Origin: CAMPJM01 sp964440915
Lineage (GTDB): Bacteria; Bacteroidota; Bacteroidia; Cytophagales; Cyclobacteriaceae
Assembly (NCBI GenBank): GCA_964440915.1
Contig: CAYTTV010000042.1
Location: 1 to 31,861, forward strand
DNA length: 31,861 bases
Direction of reading: 5' to 3'
Shown here: positions 25,620 to 31,861 of the stretch, piece after piece
Layout of the letters: each line of letters starts with the position of its first letter
Numbering within the stretch: the first letter of the stretch is position 1
Translations under genes and position numbers: made by a program
The notes under the pieces: generated by a model
The model's input: only the letters and a program-made list of their open reading frames with translations
Told to the model about the DNA's origin: nothing
Database searches by the model: none

Positions 25620-28217
25620 CTACCTATTAATAATCAGTTTTATATTTTCAACTTTAAGGTCTTTGCTTTTAACAATTTGAAGAACGTAGATGCCCTCAAT
25701 TATGTCACTAACATCCACCCTCGTAACAAGAGTGGGGACGCTGCTTAGTATTTTCTTGATTTCTTTTCCTTGAGTATTAGAAATAATGATCTGGGTTATT
25801 TCCTCATTTTCTATCAGTATGAATTGGTCGGCAGGATTAGGAGATATTGTGAGGGTCTTTTTGAAAATATCGTTTTCTGCTGAAAGTATCCGTTCAATTG
25901 TAAAATTTGCAGTATCCGAACGATAAACCCCCTCATCTTTATTCACAGAAATATACCATGAATAAACCCCAGGCTCCAAATGATTAGTGGATATTATTAT
26001 TTGATCTTGACCCGAAAGACTGTAGGTTGAGGCATAGTTTTCTCCATAAATATAGATTTTAGCACTTCCTACATCAATAGGAAAATTCTCTTCCCATGTA
26101 ATTGTTAGTTTGTCACTATCGATAAATGACTCTTGTGAAGTGACGGCGGGCAACACGGTAAAGTCATAGCTATTCGCAAGTATAAAATCCGAGATCACAC
26201 TTAAGGAATAGGTTCCTCTTTTTAATGGTTTGTCCAACAATATCTTTATCTCTTGACTAAAAAGATTATCCGAGTTTAGTTTTCCACTTTTTGTCGATTT
26301 TCCTAAATCAATCGATTCGAGCGTGTTCCAAACAATCGTGTCATTTGCATCACTTATCTGCACCTCGTATTCTAAGTCACCAGAATAGTTTTCATTGTTA
26401 AAAACTATCGTAAAAGGGATTGCATTTTCTAAATCGTTTATGCTTGTATTCAAACTTAGGCTTTCTACTTCAACGGAAATGGGTGGTATAGTAAAAGATT
26501 TGACCTCTGAAGTGTATATTTTCCCATTTATGACTGTATAAACAGTCCATTTATAGTCTCCGTGTTCCAGGCTTTTTCTTTCAAAGGAGATATGGCTTGA
26601 TGACGAAACATAGGTCGAATCGAAATTTTCTGAATATATCTTAATTGCAAAATTATCAAGTTCATCCAGAATTGATGATTCCCATGATAAGGTTAGAATT
26701 TTGTTATCTAAGCGCTCTTCCAGATCACTAAAAAGCCCATCAACACGAAAGTCATATACATACGGAGTGGTATAATCTGATTTTATGACCAAGGTGTAAT
26801 CACCTTCTTTCAGAGGTGAATCGAGTTTCCATATAATGTTTTCATTTATCTCTGAATCATAAATGGAAATACTGGAAAAGAAAAAATCCCATAGAATGAT
26901 CTTTCCATTTTTATCGAGTAATTGGCAATCATAAATTAAAACACTCTGATAATTTTCGTTCTTAAAGTCTACATTAAAGGTAAGCTGGTCCGAAGATTCA
27001 AAGAAGCCATCTACAGTTGTTAGCGCTTGAACTTCAACAGAAACTTCATAATCTGGGATCTCGAATTGATTGGAAACAGCATAATTATTGCTATAATCTG
27101 TTTCATTTATTTTGCCGTCGTAGTTTATGTGCCCTATTAAATACCATCTTCCGGGAGGTAAGTATTCCCTTACATCATGAGCTATGGCAAAATTGCTTAC
27201 CTCTTGTGTCTGGTTTGGAGGAAGATATTGTGAGGGGTGATTATGGTAAGGGAAAAGAATAAAAAAATCATCATTCTCATCCAGGATTTCGTCTTCTGAC
27301 AAGTAATACTTCGATCCATAGCCTTGTAACCCACTAGCACTTGTATTCGTGATTTTCGAATCAATATGAATATGTGTAAAATCTATTGGCATCACAAATA
27401 TGTCCGAAATGGACAAATCCCTTTCAGTATGTATAATTTTAAAGGATTCAAGTGCAACAATATCATTGTTTAAATTGGTTTCCGTTAGGGTAATCTCTTG
27501 TCCATAATTTTCTATTTTTGCAAAAACATAATAGTATTCCTCTGTAAGGTTAGAGGGAACCGTTAAGGATATAGAATTGGTGAAATTCTTTTGCCAGTTG
27601 ATCCCGTTGTACTCAGAACTCCACTTTATATCATCCTGATCCAGCGTGTTATCAGTAGAAAGATAAAAAGTTGTATAAAGACTACTTACATTTTCCATTT
27701 CCAAATTGGATAGGGTGTAAGTAAAATTCACTATATCGCCCTTAGCGACATGTATCTTGTCCTTAGATGCACTGGAGAATGTATAATCTACCTTTGCCGG
27801 TAGAATGGTTATGGGGCTGAAGGAATAATTATTGTCTTCATTGGTTTCATCAATTTTATGCCTACTATCAACCACCGCTATAATGTAATAATCACCCTCA
27901 TTAACATTTATCCCAAATTGTGCAGCTCCTGCGTCGAATGTTAATGACTTGTGCTGATTTGCTTTTAATCCCCAGTTTCCTACAGACGAAAAGTACCTGT
28001 CGTTCGCATCATAAACTGCATCCTCGGATATGTACAGGGTTGTAACAAAAAAACCTACAATGTCAGTGTCGCTGGTGTTTTCTATAGTAATAATACCTTC
28101 AAATCTTTGATAACTTGTTTGCTCTGTTTCATATTCTAAAGAAATGATTTTTAGGTCTTGCCCTGAGAGGTTGTAGGAGAAAAGGCAAATTAATATTGCT
28201 ATAGATTTGAGTTTCAT
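25620..28217 (-). CDS. Secreted T9SS cargo with CARDB-like domains
   Basis: This 865-residue protein has a signal peptide (residues 1-19, cleavage LSG/QDL). Three CARDB-like beta-sandwich units span about 21-140, 142-262 and 266-388, each with the pattern YxSED or YLSTDN plus DETNEDNNY-type turns. Two related modules of about 190 residues follow at 390-578 and 580-776. Each contains an ExYxxxLxY segment, then LxGxYxLxxxSD, then YSENF/YGENY and a YxW strand. Residues 788-865 are a T9SS type A sorting domain (LTISPNPADQFI at the start, IIEGIYVLQIV near the end). It is therefore exported and probably surface-bound. No enzymatic motif was seen, so adhesion is inferred. By eye it is clearly more AT-rich than its neighbours, which suggests acquisition by transfer. 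Confidence 0.87.
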   Translation of the reverse strand: MKLKSIAILICLFSYNLSGQDLKIISLEYETEQTSYQRFEGIITIENTSDTDIVGFFVTTLYISEDAVYDANDRYFSSVGNWGLKANQHKSLTFDAGAAQFGINVNEGDYYIIAVVDSRHKIDETNEDNNYSFSPITILPAKVDYTFSSASKDKIHVAKGDIVNFTYTLSNLEMENVSSLYTTFYLSTDNTLDQDDIKWSSEYNGINWQKNFTNSISLTVPSNLTEEYYYVFAKIENYGQEITLTETNLNNDIVALESFKIIHTERDLSISDIFVMPIDFTHIHIDSKITNTSASGLQGYGSKYYLSEDEILDENDDFFILFPYHNHPSQYLPPNQTQEVSNFAIAHDVREYLPPGRWYLIGHINYDGKINETDYSNNYAVSNQFEIPDYEVSVEVQALTTVDGFFESSDQLTFNVDFKNENYQSVLIYDCQLLDKNGKIILWDFFFSSISIYDSEINENIIWKLDSPLKEGDYTLVIKSDYTTPYVYDFRVDGLFSDLEERLDNKILTLSWESSILDELDNFAIKIYSENFDSTYVSSSSHISFERKSLEHGDYKWTVYTVINGKIYTSEVKSFTIPPISVEVESLSLNTSINDLENAIPFTIVFNNENYSGDLEYEVQISDANDTIVWNTLESIDLGKSTKSGKLNSDNLFSQEIKILLDKPLKRGTYSLSVISDFILANSYDFTVLPAVTSQESFIDSDKLTITWEENFPIDVGSAKIYIYGENYASTYSLSGQDQIIISTNHLEPGVYSWYISVNKDEGVYRSDTANFTIERILSAENDIFKKTLTISPNPADQFILIENEEITQIIISNTQGKEIKKILSSVPTLVTRVDVSDIIEGIYVLQIVKSKDLKVENIKLIINR

Positions 28218-28521
28218 ACAGACGAATGGCTGATGGAAGACTCAAAGTTAATTGCACAAAGTGTATAACTGCTTCCAATAGTGCTTTGAATATTGCAATG
28301 TAATATTTTTGCTCGTTCTAGGTGATTAAAAGATCAAGTGGAAAATCTGGAGTGTAGTGTACCAATCGTTGATTCAATTAAGAAATTTTCTCTTTGTCCT
28401 TATGATTTTAGATGTAGTGTCCTTAACCAGGAATTTAGGAAGGCACTTTGCCACCAAATCTGTGGCAAATACTGTGGCAAAACTTAAAAAACCGCCTCCA
28501 AATGCAGGAAAGGGCGAAATG
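28218..28521. other. Gap between CARDB gene and tRNA-Leu with clustered 8-bp repeats
   Basis: This 304-bp gap holds the CARDB promoter (minus strand) and the region downstream of the tRNA. TTTGCCAC at 28447-28454 is followed by its complement GTGGCAAA at 28462-28469 and again at 28474-28481, described separately. A plus-strand frame through this region continues into the antisense of the tRNA and is not a credible gene. Confidence 0.5.
28447..28481. repeat. Cluster of one inverted and two direct GTGGCAAA repeats
   Basis: TTTGCCAC (28447-28454) can pair with either GTGGCAAA copy (28462-28469 or 28474-28481), and the two direct copies are 12 bp apart. The cluster is 41-75 bp beyond the 3' end of tRNA-Leu. 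Clustered short repeats next to a tRNA end are typical of recombinase arm sites, but a simple transcript hairpin is also possible. Confidence 0.45.
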
Positions 28522-28531
28522 TGCGCACAGG
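28521..28531 (+). repeat. tRNA-side copy of the 11-bp att-like repeat
   Basis: GTGCGCACAGG spans the discriminator and the 3' acceptor strand of tRNA-Leu on the complement, and matches 25547-25557 in the same orientation. The two copies bracket about 3 kb carrying only the CARDB-type T9SS-cargo gene. Confidence 0.3.
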
Positions 28532-28605
28532 GGGATTTGAACCCCCACACCAGTTAAGGCACCACCCCCTCAAGATGGCGTGTCTACCAATTCCACCACG
28601 TGCGC
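28522..28605 (-). tRNA. tRNA-Leu (anticodon GAG)
   Basis: The 84-nt minus-strand sequence folds as a class II tRNA. The acceptor arms GCGCACG and TGTGCGC pair with one G-U. The D arm contains the Leu-typical GGTGGAATTGGTAGACACG, and the anticodon stem CCATC/GGTGG holds the loop TTGAGGG with anticodon GAG. A long variable arm (about 12 nt) and the T loop TTCAAAT closed by GGGGG/CCCCC follow. The discriminator base is A, as required for leucine. CCA is not encoded (the next bases are CAT), so it must be added after transcription. It reads CUC and CUU codons. Confidence 0.96.
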
Positions 28606-28648
28606 AAAAGCTGCCGCAAGTTAGAAACTAATCTGAAAAGTAGCAAGG

Positions 28649-28665
28649 AGAAGTTTTTAACTTCT
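28649..28665. repeat. Inverted repeat upstream of tRNA-Leu
   Basis: AGAAGTT (28649-28655) and AACTTCT (28659-28665) flank TTT. It lies between the tRNA and the catalase terminator, about 44 bp upstream of the tRNA 5' end, where it may overlap the tRNA promoter. The function is unknown. Confidence 0.35.
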
Positions 28666-28708
28666 AACTTTAAAAACAGCGCCTTTATTTGGTTGCAGAG
28701 ACAAGTTG

Positions 28709-28747
28709 AATAAAAAGAAGGGAAAACATTGATCCCTTCTTTTTATT
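28709..28747. terminator. Bidirectional 15-bp terminator hairpin after katE
   Basis: AATAAAAAGAAGGGA (28709-28723) and its exact complement at 28733-28747 enclose the 9-base loop AAACATTGA. On the minus strand the stem ends in a T-rich tract, 21 bp past the catalase stop. The stem is symmetric, so it can stop transcription from both sides and insulate the tRNA from katE. Confidence 0.9.
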
Positions 28748-28768
28748 GCCTCATTTGAACAGTAAACC

Positions 28769-30994
28769 TTAGGCAGGCACTGCTTCTTTCTCTTCCCTAG
28801 ACCAATGACGGTGTTGAGCAATGGCCTCAGTAAATGCAGTGTTAAAAGCATTGAAATCCGATGGCTCCCACATCGTCACCACTCCTGCATCATTGACTAG
28901 CTCCCCCTTTGCTCCATTGTCGGCCAGCTTTATTCCTTTTATCGCCGAATTCATCAAGAAGTCCACCCCTTCGCTAGTGGCCGCGATAGGTTTACAATGT
29001 TTAAAGGCCTCATTTACGAAATGTACGGCATCACCCTGTTTTTTCATGGCCTCGATGCTTTCTTTACCACCTGGTATAAATATGGCGTCAAACATGATGG
29101 AGTCACTGGTAACATGACTCTTTTCCGCTTCTACTGTATCGCCTTCTGCACTTTTAACAGGGCCTTGGAACTTCGAAACAGTCTTAAAGTGTGCCCCTTG
29201 CGCAGTCAGTGACTCCTTTACAGCAGTAAGTTCTTTATAACTAAATCCATTGTCTATCAATATGGCGATTCTTCTGCTTTTAATAGAGTCTGCCTTTTTT
29301 GTTCTTTCTTGGCTGAGGGCGGGCGAATCCTGCACAGATTTCCCTGGACTGACCTTCTCTACTATGGAGTCTTTAGCGTTTTCTGCAGTATCTTTTACTT
29401 TGCTCACGATTTCTGACGAAGGTGGTTCTACTCCAATTCCCTTGGCCACTTTTGTCGCCAATTCATGACTAATATTGACCAAAATGTCATTTACCATACG
29501 GGTTCTTATCGCTTTTGAGTCTACTTTTCCTATCTCAAAATGAAAGGCACTCACAATGTGTTTCTTTTCTACAGGAGACATACTGTTCCAAAATAATGTG
29601 GCTTGGCTGAAATGATCTTGGAAGCTTTTGCTGCGTTTCCTAATCTTGTGCCCTTCTATTTTCTCTTGGTAGTGTACATAACCTCGAGCTTCTTGTGGTG
29701 CCGTCATAGGGCAGCCGCCGCTCAGTGTGTTAGGGAAATAATTGGCCTTCCCTTTACTGATTCTTCGCCTCATAAAGCCTGCTCCATTATAATTGTGTAC
29801 CGGTGCCAAAGGCTTGTTAATGGGCAGTTCGGCAAAATTGGCACTGTTAAAGCGGTTGAGCTGTGTGTCGATATAGGAGAAGAGTCGAGCTTGCAATAGA
29901 GGATCATTGGTGACATCAATCCCTGTGACTACATTGCCAGGATGAAAGGCCACTTGTTCTGTTTCGGCAAAGAAGTTATCGGGATTTCGGTTCAACACCA
30001 TCTTGCCCACCCTTTCCAATGGAACCAACTCTTCCGGAACTATTTTGGTAGGATCAAGCAGGTCAAAATCAAATTTGTGTTCATCCTTTTCATCAATCAG
30101 TTGCACGCAAAGTTCATATTCTGGATAGTCGCCCATTTCAATGGCTTCCCATAAATCGCGCCGCAGCCAATCAGGGTCTTTGCCTGACAACTTCTGAGCT
30201 TCATCCCATACGAGGGAGTGTGTGCCCAGCAATGGGCGCCAATGCAATTTTACAAAGGTACTTTTCCCTTCTTCGTTGATCCACCTGAAAGTGTGCGTGC
30301 CAAAGCCTTCCATCATGCGGAAACTACGGGGAATGCCCCTGTCTGATAGCACCCACATGATCATATGGGACAACTCAGGCATTAAAGAAGCAAAATCCCA
30401 AAAAGAATCATGAGCAGCAGTTGCCTGAGGCATTTCATGATCTGGTTCGGGCTTGATTGCATGAACCAGGTCGGGGAACTTTATACCATCCTGAATGAAA
30501 AATGGTGCCATATTATTGCCCACCAAGTCATAGTTGCCATCTTCTGTATAAAATTTCGTGGCAAATCCTCTTACGTCTCGCACCGTATCGGCCGATCCTC
30601 TGGACCCTACTACGGTGGAAAATCGAACAAAAACTGGTGTTTTTACATTGGGATCTTGAAGAAATTTTGCCATGGTATAGGGAGCCCATGATTTGTAGGG
30701 CTGAAAATAACCATGGGCTCCAGCTCCTCTGGCGTGAACGACCCTTTCAGGTATGGATTCATGGTCAAAATGGGTCATCCTTTCTCGCATGTGAAAATCT
30801 TCCATGAGGGTAGGGCCTCTTTCGCCCGCTGTCAATGAGTTATCGGTGTCATGAACGCGGACACCTTGGTCGGTGGTCAGATACTGCCCTGTTGGATCAT
30901 CACTTACTTCATCCATTTGCCGTTTCTTTGCATTTTCATCGAACTTGAAGCGCGGATCATTTTTCTGGTGGTGGTCTTTGTCTTTCTCTTTCAT
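28769..30994 (-). CDS. katE: Large-subunit (clade 2, HPII-like) catalase
   Basis: This haem catalase converts hydrogen peroxide to water and oxygen in the cytoplasm. I start it at ATG 30994 (MKEKDKDHHQKNDP), giving 741 residues, because the 17 residues upstream to ATG 31045 look untranslated. The core has catalytic His87 in RVVHARGAG, the essential Asn in DLVGNNMAPFFIQD, and the haem-ligand Tyr in RLFSYIDTQ. A linker rich in Lys, Glu and Ser follows. A C-terminal class I glutamine-amidotransferase-like (DJ-1/PfpI) domain opens RRIAILIDNGFSYKEL. It has Ser in ATSEGVDFL where active relatives carry the nucleophilic Cys, so this domain is structural, as in HPII. It stands alone, with its own terminator. 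Confidence 0.96.
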   Translation of the reverse strand: MKEKDKDHHQKNDPRFKFDENAKKRQMDEVSDDPTGQYLTTDQGVRVHDTDNSLTAGERGPTLMEDFHMRERMTHFDHESIPERVVHARGAGAHGYFQPYKSWAPYTMAKFLQDPNVKTPVFVRFSTVVGSRGSADTVRDVRGFATKFYTEDGNYDLVGNNMAPFFIQDGIKFPDLVHAIKPEPDHEMPQATAAHDSFWDFASLMPELSHMIMWVLSDRGIPRSFRMMEGFGTHTFRWINEEGKSTFVKLHWRPLLGTHSLVWDEAQKLSGKDPDWLRRDLWEAIEMGDYPEYELCVQLIDEKDEHKFDFDLLDPTKIVPEELVPLERVGKMVLNRNPDNFFAETEQVAFHPGNVVTGIDVTNDPLLQARLFSYIDTQLNRFNSANFAELPINKPLAPVHNYNGAGFMRRRISKGKANYFPNTLSGGCPMTAPQEARGYVHYQEKIEGHKIRKRSKSFQDHFSQATLFWNSMSPVEKKHIVSAFHFEIGKVDSKAIRTRMVNDILVNISHELATKVAKGIGVEPPSSEIVSKVKDTAENAKDSIVEKVSPGKSVQDSPALSQERTKKADSIKSRRIAILIDNGFSYKELTAVKESLTAQGAHFKTVSKFQGPVKSAEGDTVEAEKSHVTSDSIMFDAIFIPGGKESIEAMKKQGDAVHFVNEAFKHCKPIAATSEGVDFLMNSAIKGIKLADNGAKGELVNDAGVVTMWEPSDFNAFNTAFTEAIAQHRHWSREEKEAVPA

Positions 30995-31394
30995 TGGAAA
31001 ATGTTTAGTGGTTAAAAAAGTTGAGATGTCACTTGAATAGTGCAATTTTCAGTCAAGCGTTGAAAAAACTTATTATAAAACAAACAGGGAGAGTGCTATG
31101 AGGTTTGGACATCATAAGTTTTTTTTACATATGTTATGAAGTGCTCGCCTAGTCTGAAGGAGCCACTAAGACTATTTGTATTTTTCCCTGTGCTTATTTT
31201 GAAACCGAATATGGGCTAAAGGCAGAAAAATTCAATGCGGGTTACAAATTGAGATCATAGTGAGACGCCACGACCAGAAGGGGGAAATGGTGGTTCAGAA
31301 ATGATTAAAATAACGATAAGTGTCGTTAAATTAGGAATAATTAATTGGACGATATGAATAACTTATTATATTCGTAAAATATTATCACGCCTAA
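30995..31394. other. Gap upstream of katE with one short inverted repeat
   Basis: This roughly 400-bp stretch contains the katE promoter on the minus strand, though no TAnnTTTG box was seen there. It also contains TAACGA (31311-31316) paired with TCGTTA (31323-31328) around TAAGTG. No plausible gene was found on either strand, and in particular no upstream exon-like part of the metallopeptidase frame that opens at 31395. Confidence 0.4.
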
Positions 31395-31861
31395 AATCTT
31401 AAAGCAAATGAAAACAAGAAAGCTGTTTTTCAAGCAGCCTGTGACTATTATTATGGAAGCAGGTTTGGACTTTCCAGCCCTCCGAGAAATAGCACTTGGC
31501 GTCCGCAAGTAAAAATAGCTGCAGATGTTTCAGCCAGACAAAATGAAAAGCCAAGCCATGCGGCAATGTATGCACGAACAGGAGGCATCCTGCCTTCAAT
31601 TTACGTTCGGACTTATGGTGATCCGGCAGATAGGGTTTATGCTGTGACGGCTCATGAGCTTGCGCATGCAGCACACTGGGATATGGATAGGAATGCATTT
31701 CGAAGCCTGGTAGTTGGGTACGGGGTTTTTGGGAATGAAAGCAAAGAAGCCGTCGTAGAAAGCTGGGCAAACGGCGTGGAATGGCAATTTGCACAAGAAA
31801 GATATCGGAATCTTTTTGGAATTGCAGGGTATGAATATGAAAGCAATATATTTATAAATCG
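31395..31861 (+). pseudogene. HExxH zinc-metallopeptidase fragment lacking a start, runs off the window
   Basis: A plus-strand frame is open from the TAA at 31392-31394 to the window end (155 codons) and reads as a real protein throughout. It contains ACDYYYGSRFGLSSPP near its start, then TAHELAHAAHWDM with the zinc motif HELAH at 31653-31667. Downstream, AVVESWANGVEW supplies a candidate third ligand Glu at 31758-31760. No ATG, GTG or TTG precedes the conserved part; the first ATG is 31566, well inside it. By memory, related Bacteroidota proteins carry a longer N-terminal secreted or lipoprotein region. The gene is therefore probably 5'-truncated or frameshifted. An out-of-frame ATG at 31408 gives only 34 codons. 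The distal end is outside the window. Confidence 0.65.

Noticed and set aside
28357..28557. A 66-codon plus-strand reading frame ending in QGDLNPHTS
   Set aside because: Its last part is the antisense of tRNA-Leu, a well-known source of false GDLNPH-type proteins. The rest has no recognisable integrase motif.

Overview
The window looks like a stretch of ordinary chromosome from a Bacteroidota bacterium, most likely a Cytophagales-type gliding or free-living relative. The evidence is a type IX secretion (T9SS) attachment-complex gene (porQ), two secreted proteins ending in T9SS C-terminal sorting domains, the Bacteroidota-restricted families DUF4421 and DUF4920, TAnnTTTG-type -7 promoter boxes, no clear Shine-Dalgarno sequences, and a tRNA whose CCA end is not encoded. 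No ribosomal RNA, CRISPR array, insertion sequence or intact integrase was seen.

Layout, left to right. Positions 1-585 hold a small unrecognised gene and AT-rich sequence with short broken reading frames. Next comes a giant secreted TPR protein with a degenerate trypsin-like head (586-4737), convergent with a TetR regulator. The regulator is divergent from rarA (replication-associated AAA+ ATPase). Alanine dehydrogenase (ald) and a 1063-residue lamin-tail/fibronectin T9SS cargo protein follow on the minus strand. Then come a DUF4920 lipoprotein (+) and an unrecognised 378-residue protein (-) carrying a DIDDTA motif.

The centre is lon - porQ - hslU (13601-18618), all on the plus strand with short gaps. 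This puts two ATP-dependent proteolysis genes around a T9SS component. An SDR oxidoreductase, a DUF4421 outer-membrane-type protein and a cold-shock protein with its own promoter box and a strong terminator follow. A PD40/OmpA envelope protein (-) is divergent from a copper module: the P-type ATPase copA and a small CxxC metallochaperone.

The right end holds an AT-rich CARDB-type T9SS cargo gene lying between the 3' end of tRNA-Leu(GAG) and an 11-bp direct copy of that tRNA end. After it come the tRNA itself, a large-subunit catalase (katE) with a 15-bp bidirectional terminator, and a HExxH metallopeptidase reading frame that has no start codon and runs off the window.

The genes fall into themes rather than one pathway: envelope and secretion (porQ, two T9SS cargos, OmpA/PD40, DUF4421, TPR giant), protein quality control (lon, hslU), and stress or metal defence (katE, copA, chaperone, csp, rarA). 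I did not find a clearly new multi-gene system. The best leads are the possible tRNA-Leu-bounded cargo island, the giant pseudoprotease-TPR protein, the DIDDTA protein and the start-less metallopeptidase.
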